Of a stretch of DNA of 16,979 nt, positions 1 through 7,653 are shown in pieces. Source of the DNA: Clostridia bacterium (lineage in GTDB: Bacteria; Bacillota; Clostridia; Christensenellales; Borkfalkiaceae); NCBI GenBank assembly GCA_900767495.1, contig CAAFZH010000137.1:1-16979 (forward strand). The letters run 5' to 3'. Within the stretch, counting starts at the first letter, position 1. Every line of letters begins with the position of its first letter. The notes below the pieces were generated by a model. That model saw only the letters and a list, made by a program, of their open reading frames with translations, was not told where the DNA came from and searched no databases. The position numbers were made by a program, and so were the translations under genes.

Positions 1-40
1 GACGTTTTTTTTTTTTTTTTGTTTTTTTTTTTTCCCCATT
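1..40. other. A/T homopolymer tract downstream of oppF
   Basis: Immediately after the oppF stop codon the plus strand shows 16 consecutive T, one G, 12 more T and then CCCC; read in the oppF direction this is GGGG followed by long A runs. No hairpin stem is visible inside the window. It could be the T-tail of a terminator for a plus-strand gene lying to the left, a slippage-prone homopolymer, or an assembly-edge artefact. I cannot tell which from this end of the sequence. Confidence 0.5.
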
Positions 41-1201
41 TCAGTCTTGCGGATAGAGGTGGAAAGCCGTAAAATGCCCTTTTTCGTATTCCTTATAAGC
101 GGGGGCTATATGCTTGCAGATTTCGGTTGCATGCGGGCAACGCGTATGGAATTTGCAACCCTTGGGTGGATTCGCCGGGGACGGAATATCTCCCGAAAGC
201 AGTATTCTTTCCGATTTTTCGTCGGGATTTGGGTTGGGTACTGCCGAAAACAACGCCTGAGTATAGGGGTGCATGGGGTTTTCGAATATTTCTTTTTTTG
301 TGCCGAATTCGACCATAGAGCCGAGGTACATTACGCCTATTTTATCCGAAATAAACCTTACTACGGACAAATCGTGCGAAATGAACAAGTAAGTAAGTCC
401 CCTTTCCTTTTGCAACTTTTTAAGCAAGTTGATAATTTGCGCCTGAATGGAAACGTCAAGCGCGGAAACGGGTTCGTCGCAGACTACGAATTCGGGATTA
501 ACCGCCAACGCGCGCGCTATACAGATACGCTGACGCTGACCGCCCGAAAATTCGTGCGGGTATCTCTCGTAATAATAATCGCGGAGTCCGCAACTTTCCA
601 TAAGTTTTAAAACGTAGTCTTTAACCTGGTCCTTGGGGACTATATTATGCACAAGAACGGGTTCGGACAAAATATCGCCGACCGTACTTCTCGGCGGCAA
701 CGAAGAATACGGGTCCTGAAAGACTATCTGCATCTTCGTTCTTAACGGGCGCATTTGCTTGGGTTTAAAAGCCGCTATATCCTCGCCGCGGAAGAAAATC
801 TGTCCTGCGGTGGGCTGGTGGAGTTTAAGCACCGTTCTGCCCATAGTGGTTTTACCGCAACCCGACTCGCCTACTATGCCGAGCGTTTCGCCCGGATTGA
901 TTTTAATAGAAACGTCGTCTACCGCTTTAAGCGTGGATAACGGTTTACCGGTTATGGTCTTTTTTAATACGAAATATTTTTTAAGATGCCTTACTTCGAG
1001 CAAGGCGTTTTCGTCGGGAGGTAAAAGTTTATCCTCCTCCGTTTTTTTATCGCGGTTTTCCTGTTCGAGTTGCGCCTCCGCCAAATCGTCGAAATCGGCG
1101 TATTCGCTTTTTTCGATAACTTCTTCTACGGCAACGCCTTCGTCAGTCTGTTCGATGACGGTTTCCTCGGTTATAACCTCTTTTTTCTCTTTATCGGACA
1201 T
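41..1201 (-). CDS. oppF: Oligopeptide ABC transporter ATP-binding protein OppF
   Basis: Cytoplasmic ATPase subunit that pairs with OppD to power peptide import through OppBC. All nucleotide-binding motifs are visible: Walker A GESGCGKT (111-118), Q-loop glutamine 162 in VFQDPYSS, signature FSGGQRQ (218-224), Walker B VVCDEP (239-244) and H-loop histidine 276. The C-terminal oligo_HPY region (HPYTQALFSAVP, then GCKFHTRCP) confirms the peptide-importer subfamily. The first ~62 residues are an acidic extension ahead of the usual LLEVRHLKKYF start, so at 386 residues the protein is longer than typical OppF (about 310-335). The ATG overlaps the oppD TGA by one base (TGATG), and AAAGGAG lies in the end of oppD, implying translational coupling. 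Oddity: the C-terminal cysteines are 349, 355 and 362, but the expected fourth position is Phe380 (TTC). Confidence 0.95.
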   Translation of the reverse strand: MSDKEKKEVITEETVIEQTDEGVAVEEVIEKSEYADFDDLAEAQLEQENRDKKTEEDKLLPPDENALLEVRHLKKYFVLKKTITGKPLSTLKAVDDVSIKINPGETLGIVGESGCGKTTMGRTVLKLHQPTAGQIFFRGEDIAAFKPKQMRPLRTKMQIVFQDPYSSLPPRSTVGDILSEPVLVHNIVPKDQVKDYVLKLMESCGLRDYYYERYPHEFSGGQRQRICIARALAVNPEFVVCDEPVSALDVSIQAQIINLLKKLQKERGLTYLFISHDLSVVRFISDKIGVMYLGSMVEFGTKKEIFENPMHPYTQALFSAVPNPNPDEKSERILLSGDIPSPANPPKGCKFHTRCPHATEICKHIAPAYKEYEKGHFTAFHLYPQD

Positions 1202-2550
1202 CAGCGTTTATTCTCCTTTTGCGCATACAAGTGGCAAGCCACGAAGTGAGTGGGACTTACCTGTACCGACTCGGGATAAGCCCCCGAGCATTTACCTATA
1301 CACTCGGAGCATCTTTCTTTAAAATAGCAATAGTCGGGCATATCCACGGGGTTAGGAACGTTACCGGGGATATTGAACAGCGTTTCGCTGTTGGACTTCA
1401 TAGTGGGTTTGGACTTTTGCAAACCTTTTGTATACGGGTGCAACGGATTATGGAATATTTCCGAAGCCGTGCCTTTTTCGATAATTCTGCCCGCGTACAT
1501 AACTACTACGTAATCCGCCATTTCGGCAATAACGCCCAGATCGTGAGTTATAAGCAAAATAGAACCGTTTATTCTGCGCTTTAAATCGTTGAACAAGTCG
1601 AGAATCTGCGCCTGAATGGTAACGTCGAGCGCAGTAGTCGGCTCGTCGGCAATAATAAGCCGAGGTTCGCCGGCAAGAGCCATAGCAATCATAACGCGTT
1701 GGCGCATACCGCCCGAAAGTTCGTGAGGATAAGAGGCGTAAACTCGCTCCGGCATAGCGATTCCGACCATATTAAGCATCTCTATAGAGCGATTTTTGGC
1801 TATTTCCTTAGTCGCGTCGGGGATATGCAAAAGCGAAACTTCGTCGAGTTGGTTACCTATGGTAAACACGGGGTTAAGCGAAGTCATAGGCTCCTGAAAG
1901 ACCATTGACATCTGCCTGCCGCGCAGTTTATACATTTGCTTTATGGGCATTTTGGCTATATCGAAAATCTTTTCTTCGGTTTCATATATGCCTATGCCGT
2001 TTTCGCGCGTTTTTTGTACGGGTTTTAAAATCTGCTCGCCGTTTTTATCGAGTTTGGGGTTGCCCTTCTTATCCAAAACGGGCTCGCAGACCACTTCGCC
2101 GTTTTCGTCCGTTTCGTACACGGGGATAGGTTTGCCCTTTTCGTCGCGTTTAAAGTCTTTCGCTTTAAAACGGATAGAACCGCTTACTATTTGTCCCGTA
2201 GGTCCTTGCAACAAGCGCATTACCGACATAGAGGTTACGGACTTACCGCAACCCGACTCGCCGACTACGCCGACCGTGGAATTTATGGGAATGTTAAACG
2301 AAACGCCGTTTACCGCCTTGACAACGCCCTGATCGGTGAAGAAGTAGGAATGTAAATCCTCTATTTCGAGAATATTCCCGTCGTCTTTCATCTCGGTGAG
2401 ATATTCCGACTCGGGACATTTGCGGTTTTTGGCTTTTTCAAGCCTGCGCATTTCCTTGGCGTTTGCCTTCGCAATTTCTCTTATCTCTTTGCCCGTGAGA
2501 TAATGATTGTCGGATTTTTTGCTTTTTTCCGTAGTATTCTTTCCGTCCAT
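1201..2550 (-). CDS. oppD: Oligopeptide ABC transporter ATP-binding protein OppD
   Basis: ATPase partner of OppF, 449 residues. Walker A GESGCGKS (97-104), Q-loop Gln219 in FQEPMTSLNP, signature LSGGMRQ (278-284), Walker B LIIADEP (298-304) and H-loop His336 are intact. The C-terminal Cys set is complete (408, 414, 421 and 439, in a C-x5-C-x6-C...C pattern), with an extra Cys417. I start at 2550 and not at the further upstream ATG (2613), because AAAGGAG sits 5 bases before the 2550 ATG and the longer form would overlap oppC by 62 bases with no family-like sequence. The N-terminus (1-58) is a charged extension predicted to be helical. Residues ~134-195 form a charged insertion between Walker A and the Q-loop carrying four D-x-x-G turns; most OppD proteins have a short loop there. 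Confidence 0.94.
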   Translation of the reverse strand: MDGKNTTEKSKKSDNHYLTGKEIREIAKANAKEMRRLEKAKNRKCPESEYLTEMKDDGNILEIEDLHSYFFTDQGVVKAVNGVSFNIPINSTVGVVGESGCGKSVTSMSVMRLLQGPTGQIVSGSIRFKAKDFKRDEKGKPIPVYETDENGEVVCEPVLDKKGNPKLDKNGEQILKPVQKTRENGIGIYETEEKIFDIAKMPIKQMYKLRGRQMSMVFQEPMTSLNPVFTIGNQLDEVSLLHIPDATKEIAKNRSIEMLNMVGIAMPERVYASYPHELSGGMRQRVMIAMALAGEPRLIIADEPTTALDVTIQAQILDLFNDLKRRINGSILLITHDLGVIAEMADYVVVMYAGRIIEKGTASEIFHNPLHPYTKGLQKSKPTMKSNSETLFNIPGNVPNPVDMPDYCYFKERCSECIGKCSGAYPESVQVSPTHFVACHLYAQKENKR

Positions 2551-2551
2551 A

Positions 2552-3664
2552 TTATCTCCTTTGTTTAGGATCGAGCGCGTCGCGTAAACCGTCGCCGATA
2601 AAGTTGAAACCAAGCACCGCGATTATAATGCACAAACCCGAAGGCGCCCATACGTTAAAGTTGTTTTTAAGTATGTCGGGGCGTTTGGAAATTATTTCTA
2701 TCATCGTACCCCAGGAGGCGTTGGGAACTTTAACGCCCAGACCGAGATACGAAAGAGTCGATTCGTTCAATATCATGCCGCCGAGCGAAAGCGTCATGGT
2801 AACGATTATCTGCGGCAGAATGTTTGGTATAAGGTGTTTGAAAATCTTTCTCGCAGCCGAATAACCCATCGCCTCTGCGGCGACCATATATTCCTGCTCG
2901 CGCAGATAAAGTATTTGTCCGCGAACGAGGCGCGCCATACCCGTCCAGGAGAACAGGGCAAGCAAGCCCATAAGCAAATAAATATAATATTCCGACTTAA
3001 CGCCGTTAGCGTCGAGAACCGTACCTATTATAAGCATCAGCGGCAAAGTGGGCAGACACATAAGCACGTCGCACAGTCGCATTATGATATTATCGACCAC
3101 GCCGCCGTAATAACCGGCGATACCGCCCATTATTATGCCGAGCGCGGATATCAGGAATACCGTTATAAAACTTAAAGTAAGCGACAATCTTCCGCCGTAC
3201 ATCAAACGGGTGAAAATGTCCATACCCTTTTCGTCCGTGCCGAGCAGGTGTTTGGAGGAAGGTTCGGCAAGGTCGTTAATACTCTTATACTTTATAACCA
3301 CCTGACTGAAAGTTTTTCCGTCCTCGGTGGTAATTTCGTTTATCGTATATTCGACTTTACCGCTATAATCGGTTTCGGTGGGAGAATACGGATGATAAAC
3401 GAGCGGTCCGAGCCAGCAGAACGCGAACAACGCCGCAAGCATTATTATGCCCGCAACGGACAACTTCGAGCGGAAAAACCTGCGCAAAACCATTCGCATG
3501 GGGCTCATAAGTTTTACGTTTTTATCAAGCGGCTTTTCGCCCTCTTCCTCGGTTATAACCTCGCCCACGTTTTGATTTACGTATTCTTCGCTTTCGTTTT
3601 TAACCTCTTCGATCTGCGTTTCTTCCGCTTTGGCGGAGATTATTTCTTCTTTTTCGTCTTTCAT
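2552..3664 (-). CDS. oppC: Oligopeptide ABC transporter permease OppC
   Basis: Inner-membrane permease of the peptide importer, 370 residues. The first membrane segment is near 68-90, a large external loop follows (HPYSPTETDY to the family motif LGTDEKGMDIFTRLMYG, 141-157), and further hydrophobic segments lie near 163-185, 200-218, 225-243, 283-305 and 342-358. The EAA loop that docks the ATPases is EAMGYSAARKIFKHLIPN (264-281). The C-terminal FIGDGLRDALDPK (355-367) is diagnostic of OppC/DppC. Residues 1-52 are an acidic, disordered-looking extension ahead of MSPMRMVLRRFFRSKL; normal OppC/DppC is about 290-310 residues. Its GEVITEEE stretch resembles the KEVITEET of OppF. A ribosome binding site AAAGGAG sits about 9 bases before the ATG; the gap from oppB is 15 bases. 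Confidence 0.95.
   Translation of the reverse strand: MKDEKEEIISAKAEETQIEEVKNESEEYVNQNVGEVITEEEGEKPLDKNVKLMSPMRMVLRRFFRSKLSVAGIIMLAALFAFCWLGPLVYHPYSPTETDYSGKVEYTINEITTEDGKTFSQVVIKYKSINDLAEPSSKHLLGTDEKGMDIFTRLMYGGRLSLTLSFITVFLISALGIIMGGIAGYYGGVVDNIIMRLCDVLMCLPTLPLMLIIGTVLDANGVKSEYYIYLLMGLLALFSWTGMARLVRGQILYLREQEYMVAAEAMGYSAARKIFKHLIPNILPQIIVTMTLSLGGMILNESTLSYLGLGVKVPNASWGTMIEIISKRPDILKNNFNVWAPSGLCIIIAVLGFNFIGDGLRDALDPKQRR
2556..2562 (-). promoter_or_regulatory. Ribosome binding site deciding the oppD start
   Basis: AAAGGAG on the minus strand, 5 bases upstream of the ATG at 2550. It overlaps the last codons of oppC (Gln-Arg-Arg), whose TAA is separated from the oppD ATG by a single T. This arrangement supports the 449-residue OppD and translational coupling of oppC to oppD. 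Confidence 0.85.
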
Positions 3665-3679
3665 TTATGTAATCTCCTT

Positions 3680-4663
3680 TTAAGCGAGTTTAACGCGCGG
3701 ATCGACTATCGCGTACATAAGGTCGGCAAGCAAAACGCCCAGAACCGACAGCGTTGCGAGGAACATATTGTAAGTCATTATAACGGGGATATCCGCCTGC
3801 GTCATAGCCTTTAAAGCGTAGTTACCGATACCCGTTAAATCGAAAACCGATTCGGTTATCATCGCGCCCGAGAAAAGCGAGGGGATAAGTCCCGCAAGAC
3901 TGGTTACGATGGGTATCATAGTATTACGGAAGGCGTGTTTATAAATAACCTTGCCTTCGGACAAGCCTTTCGCCCTTGCGGTACGGATATAATCGGAATT
4001 TAAAACTTCGAGCATATTCGTTCTCGTCATTCTCATTCGGGAACCGATGCTTAAAATTACCACCGTAAGTATAGGCAGGAACATATGCCACAAATAGTCG
4101 GTGAACTGTGCGAAACCGCCGAGCGTAACGCCGGGCGTACTCATACCCGAAATGGGGAACCAACCGAGTTTGTTTGCAAATACGTCTTTAAGCAGTTGAC
4201 CGAAGAAGAACGACGGCAAGGAAATACCTATAAGCACGAAAACCGTTACCGTATAATCCCTGACGGAATACTGATGGGTAGCGGCGGTTATGCCGAGAGG
4301 TATTGCTATAAGGAATTCAAACACCGTGGCTATTGCGGCGACTACGAACGAAGTTCCGAGTCTGTCGGCGTTGAAAATTTCGTCGAGAACGGGTCTGTGG
4401 CTTAAGAAACTGTTGCCGAAATCGAGTTTGCAAACGTTGCCGAGCCAGTTGAAATAGCCTTGAAGTATAGAGGTATCGAGTCCGTAAGCCTTTTTGATTG
4501 CCGCGACGAACTCCTGATCGACGGAGCCTGCCTGACCTAACGCCGCGACTTGCTGATCGACGAAACTCGCGGGCATACACCTTAAAAGCGTATACAGCAA
4601 TATGGATACGCCCAAAAGTATAAGTATGGAAACTCCTAATCGTTTAAGTATATATTTAAGCAT
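3680..4663 (-). CDS. oppB: Oligopeptide ABC transporter permease OppB
   Basis: Membrane permease that forms the translocation channel with OppC, 327 residues, close to family length. It opens with the typical MLKYILKRLGVSILILLGVSILLY membrane helix (given here only by its ends: residues 1-24), followed by the extracellular region with AYGLDTSILQGYFNW (59-73) and DFGNSF (81-86). Further hydrophobic segments are near 104-127, 137-157, 193-209, 250-270 and 296-319. The EAA coupling loop is TARAKGLSEGKVIYKHAFRN (228-247), and the protein ends in the family motif ADLMYAIVDPRVKLA. An AAGGA site precedes the ATG by 5 bases. It is separated from oppA by 342 bases of repeat-rich DNA, so it may be expressed less than oppA. 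Confidence 0.95.
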   Translation of the reverse strand: MLKYILKRLGVSILILLGVSILLYTLLRCMPASFVDQQVAALGQAGSVDQEFVAAIKKAYGLDTSILQGYFNWLGNVCKLDFGNSFLSHRPVLDEIFNADRLGTSFVVAAIATVFEFLIAIPLGITAATHQYSVRDYTVTVFVLIGISLPSFFFGQLLKDVFANKLGWFPISGMSTPGVTLGGFAQFTDYLWHMFLPILTVVILSIGSRMRMTRTNMLEVLNSDYIRTARAKGLSEGKVIYKHAFRNTMIPIVTSLAGLIPSLFSGAMITESVFDLTGIGNYALKAMTQADIPVIMTYNMFLATLSVLGVLLADLMYAIVDPRVKLA

Positions 4664-4706
4664 CTTTTTCCTTTTTCGGTTAAATTACGCGAGATGACTG
4701 CGGCGC

Positions 4707-4736
4707 AAAAACGGACTTTTTAAGCGTTTTCAGTCC
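4707..4736 (-). terminator. Weak hairpin plus T-run ahead of oppB
   Basis: Read on the minus strand, GGACT (4732-4736) pairs with AGTCC (4713-4717) across a 14-base loop and is followed by G and five T. A 5-bp stem is too short for a confident intrinsic terminator; it could be a partial attenuator between oppA and oppB. Confidence 0.2.
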
Positions 4737-4771
4737 TTAAAGTTTATTTTTAGTTCCCTATAAGGCGATAG

Positions 4772-4933
4772 TTCGGTGGGATATTTCGCTTACGCTCAAT
4801 ATGACGTACTTTTTTTCTCACGTCATTCTGAACGCAGTGAAGAATCCCACGACACGAGTGAAAAGCACGTATCCCCCACTTTTTCGGTGGGATATTTCGC
4901 TTACAACCAATACGACGCACTTTTTCACGTCAT
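4772..4933. repeat. Direct repeat, 111-base period, second copy truncated
   Basis: A 22-base block beginning TTCGGTGGGATATTTC is identical at 4772-4793 and 4883-4904. Similarity continues afterwards (CAATATGACGTAC versus CAATACGACGCAC, then a T-run and CACGTCAT at 4819-4826 and 4926-4933). The second copy stops there, lacking the distal arm. A small hairpin, CCCAC (4875-4879) with GTGGG (4887-4891), joins the two copies. Confidence 0.75.
4776..4850. repeat. Long imperfect hairpin repeat (CGTCATTCTGAACGCAGTG type)
   Basis: The arm at 4776-4807 (GTGGGATATTTCGCTTACGC onward to ATGACGT) pairs with 4820-4850 (ACGTCATTCTGAACGCAGTG onward to CCCAC) around a 12-base T-rich loop. The outer 7 and inner 7 base pairs are perfect and the middle has mismatches. 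From memory, GTCATTCTGA[GA]CG...GAAGAATC sequences are common intergenic repeats in many bacterial genomes; I could not search. As RNA it would fold just downstream of the oppA stop and could protect the oppA message, as REP elements do between malE and malF. Confidence 0.7.
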
Positions 4934-5005
4934 AAGGACTTTATAAACTTTATTTTTGCGCGGCAGTCTTTACCGCTTGATTAACCGATTTTAGTTAAGT
5001 CAGAA

Positions 5006-7639
5006 TTATTTTACGAGTTCGAGTTCCCAGACTTTTTCAAGCGGAGAACTGTACGGGTTTACGGTTTCGTTAAAGCCTTTAACCGTTTTACTGTTGAACG
5101 CGTAGAGGTTTTTACGTTGATATACGGGCATTTCTACCGCAAGATCGAGTACGTAACCCATAGCCGTTTTATACATAGCCTTACGTTTATCCTGATCGTT
5201 GATAGTTCTTGCCTGATCGATTATCGCGCTCAACTGATTTATTACGCCCGCTTCGTAAGTGTATTTGTTCGGGTTATCGTTTATATCGCCGTAACCCCAG
5301 GCAAGCACGGAAGTAGCGGTAGAGTTCTTATGATATACCTGATACATATCGGGATCGATCGTAGAACCCCACGCCGCCGCCCATACGGCAAGCGAACCGG
5401 TAGCAAGTTTGGTAAGCGCGGAGGAATCTGCCTTGACTTCTACGTCCCAACCGCATTTGTTCAAAAGTTCGGCAGCCTTTTTAAATACGGGGTAAGTGGG
5501 GTGTTCGGTTATGGACGCGCCCGCTATGGTGAACCTTATTTTAAGTTCCGAACTGCCTTCCGAAACGCCCGCGGCCTGCATGTACTTCTTTATCTTTTTG
5601 ATAACTTCGTTTTCGTCGTCGTTCCATTGCGTATACGGGTGTCCGTTCTGAATAGACGCACCGCTCGCGTCCTTGGGGTATGCCCAGGATTCCATGGACA
5701 TAGGCCAGTCGATATTCTTACAAGTACCCGCCTCGTAGAAAGCAAGCGCGAGTTTTGTGTCCATTGCCGACATTATCGCTCTACGAATATTTACGTTGGG
5801 AACTTTGCCTGCGTTTATACCGATATAGCCGTAACCGAGTTGCCACGAATCGAGAACCTTATATCCCTGGGATTTCATTCCTTCAAGTCTGTCGGAGTTG
5901 CTCTTGGTGAATTGAGGAACGATATAGTCGAGATCGCCGCTTGCAAGTTTATCGATTGAGTTAGCCGCGCTCGTAACCTGCATCTGCAATTTTTCGCACT
6001 TTACGTCAAACATAAAGTTGCGGTTGGCTTTGTAGTAAACGACGTTGCCGCTTATAAAGCCCGCGCCCGTAGGATTATCGCTGTTATTTCTGTCAGTCGC
6101 CTTGAAAGGACCTGCGCCGAGCGGAACTTCTATTTTGCTCGGAGCCTGAATTACGTCGTTCTGGAAGTCGTAATCGCCCCATTTAACGCCGTATTGGTTT
6201 TCGGTTATATTAACCGTCTGATTGCTGTAATAGTGTACGGGAGCAACGGTGAAACCGAAGTTGTAAATAGCCTTGGGGTCGGTACCCTCTACGGTTATCT
6301 GCAACGCCGCGTATTCGTCGGAGTTTTTAACCGTGCCGTCGTCGTTGTATTCGGATGCTATTTTGTAAGTCGTACCGTTTATTTCGACCGAGGAAACCAA
6401 CTGATCGTCCGAGCCTTTTCTTACGTGTCCCAAAGACCTTACGCCTTCGATAAACGGGAAAACAAGACCCGACGCGCTGCCCGAAGTTTTTTCGTGAAGA
6501 ATAACGTCCTTCGCCTCGGCAACGAATTTTGTTCTTATGGTGTTGTAAGTACCCCAGCCGCCGCCTATAATTTTATTGAATTCGGATCTTACGGTATCGT
6601 TGTAAACCTTTGCGATAGCCTGTTCTTTAGTGGTTACCGTCTTAAGGACTTCTTCGCCGTTGAACTTATCGATCTTGGTCTTGTCTTTCTTACCTTTTTC
6701 TTCGTGATACTCGGGAGTAATAACGCCCTCGTATAACAAGAATTTGAATACTTCGCTGTCGAATTTATCTTTCCATTCCGCGTAAGGCGCAACGGTTAAG
6801 TCGTAAGCGTCCTTGGCGTTCTTATAGTCGTTTTCGAGTTCTTTGGAGAAAGTTTCGAGTACGAGATCGTAATCGGCAGCCAACTTTTTGCGATAATCGG
6901 CGTCGGTAAGAGTTTTTTGTTCTTCCGCCGTAGCGACTGCATTTTTATAACCCGCAGTAATGGTCGTAAGGGTCGGATCTGCGATAGCCGCTTTCATCTG
7001 TTCGGGAGTATAACTGTAAGAGTTCTGCGAACCTTTTATTTTACCGTTCTTTTCGTAAACGGTTTTAAGTTGGAAAATACGGTTGGTCGCACGCGCAGCA
7101 GCCGTTTTATAAAGCGTACTGTCGGTATCTTCCTGTCCCGATTTGTTTTCTTGCGTTCTGTACTGTTTAAGACCTTTTATCTTTATGGAGTACATAGTGG
7201 ACGAACCCGAATATACGGGGTCGACGTACTCGTAGATATTAAACATTACGTCGTTTATGGTAAGGGGAACGCCGTCCGAGAATTTAAGTCCGTTTTTAAG
7301 CACGAACGTATAAACGCTATCGCCCGAGCCGTCCGCAGCGGTATTTTCTATCTTATACGCCTTTACCACGGTAGCCTCGTTATCGCCCGCGACGGTTTTA
7401 CCCTCTTTATCGGTAGAAAGCATACCTATCTGCGTTAAACCTATAACGTCCTGGTCCGTACCTGCGGTCGCGTAAAACGGGTTGTACAAACCGTTTAACT
7501 CTTCCGTCATAAGAACGATCGCATCCTTATTGCTCTTTCCGCCGCCGTTGTCTTTCTTCTTGCAGCCTATAAGGCAACTCGAGGCAAGCGTAGCGGACAA
7601 AGCCGCGCATAATACGCGCTTGAAAGTTTTACTCTTCAT
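5006..7639 (-). CDS. oppA: Oligopeptide-binding lipoprotein, OppA-like, with a large insertion
   Basis: Extracytoplasmic solute-binding protein (SBP_bac_5 family) that delivers peptides to OppBC. The signal peptide ends in a lipobox LIGC with Cys26, so the mature protein is lipid-anchored. Family landmarks: YTFVLKNGLKFSDGVPLTIND (109-129, shown by its ends YTFV and TIND), PVHYYS (467-472), PLGAGPFKATD (506-516), the SAANSIDKLASGDLDYI region (557-573), GYIGINAGKVPNVNIRRAI (604-622) and WGSTIDPDMYQVYH (757-770). At 877 residues it is far longer than the usual ~540. The excess is a Lys/Glu/Tyr-rich, largely helical-looking insertion at about 165-415. GGAGG lies 8 bases before the ATG, 14 bases after the upstream lipoprotein gene, indicating cotranscription. 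The peptide substrate is inferred from the oppBCDF neighbours. Confidence 0.92.
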   Translation of the reverse strand: MKSKTFKRVLCAALSATLASSCLIGCKKKDNGGGKSNKDAIVLMTEELNGLYNPFYATAGTDQDVIGLTQIGMLSTDKEGKTVAGDNEATVVKAYKIENTAADGSGDSVYTFVLKNGLKFSDGVPLTINDVMFNIYEYVDPVYSGSSTMYSIKIKGLKQYRTQENKSGQEDTDSTLYKTAAARATNRIFQLKTVYEKNGKIKGSQNSYSYTPEQMKAAIADPTLTTITAGYKNAVATAEEQKTLTDADYRKKLAADYDLVLETFSKELENDYKNAKDAYDLTVAPYAEWKDKFDSEVFKFLLYEGVITPEYHEEKGKKDKTKIDKFNGEEVLKTVTTKEQAIAKVYNDTVRSEFNKIIGGGWGTYNTIRTKFVAEAKDVILHEKTSGSASGLVFPFIEGVRSLGHVRKGSDDQLVSSVEINGTTYKIASEYNDDGTVKNSDEYAALQITVEGTDPKAIYNFGFTVAPVHYYSNQTVNITENQYGVKWGDYDFQNDVIQAPSKIEVPLGAGPFKATDRNNSDNPTGAGFISGNVVYYKANRNFMFDVKCEKLQMQVTSAANSIDKLASGDLDYIVPQFTKSNSDRLEGMKSQGYKVLDSWQLGYGYIGINAGKVPNVNIRRAIMSAMDTKLALAFYEAGTCKNIDWPMSMESWAYPKDASGASIQNGHPYTQWNDDENEVIKKIKKYMQAAGVSEGSSELKIRFTIAGASITEHPTYPVFKKAAELLNKCGWDVEVKADSSALTKLATGSLAVWAAAWGSTIDPDMYQVYHKNSTATSVLAWGYGDINDNPNKYTYEAGVINQLSAIIDQARTINDQDKRKAMYKTAMGYVLDLAVEMPVYQRKNLYAFNSKTVKGFNETVNPYSSPLEKVWELELVK

Positions 7640-7653
7640 ATATATAACCTCCG

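Larger units (their letters stand above)
4696..4968. repeat. 16-bp inverted repeat bounding the intergenic element
   Basis: GACTGCGGCGCAAAAA at 4696-4711 matches the reverse complement of TTTTTGCGCGGCAGTC at 4953-4968 with one mismatch (15 of 16). Just inside each end lies a GGACTTTxTAA motif (4713-4723 and 4937-4947) in direct orientation, plus TTTATTTTT-type runs. The ends bracket the hairpin repeats like the termini of a small non-autonomous element of about 273 bases. No clear target-site duplication is visible. Confidence 0.5.
4664..5005. repeat. Repeat-filled oppA-oppB intergenic region
   Basis: This is the only large gap inside the operon. I see no coding sequence, no RNA gene and no convincing promoter in it. 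It is made of hairpin-forming arms, a direct repeat with a 111-base period, and near-terminal inverted repeats, each listed separately. It looks like a dispersed non-coding element inserted between the binding-protein gene and the permease genes. Confidence 0.7.

Noticed and set aside
2551..2613. A longer OppD starting at the ATG at 2613
   Set aside because: It would overlap oppC by 62 bases and adds 21 residues without family similarity, while the ATG at 2550 has AAAGGAG at ideal spacing.
4664..5005. An insertion sequence or a small gene between oppA and oppB
   Set aside because: There is no transposase-like frame and no open frame of useful length with a ribosome binding site; only non-coding repeat structure is present.
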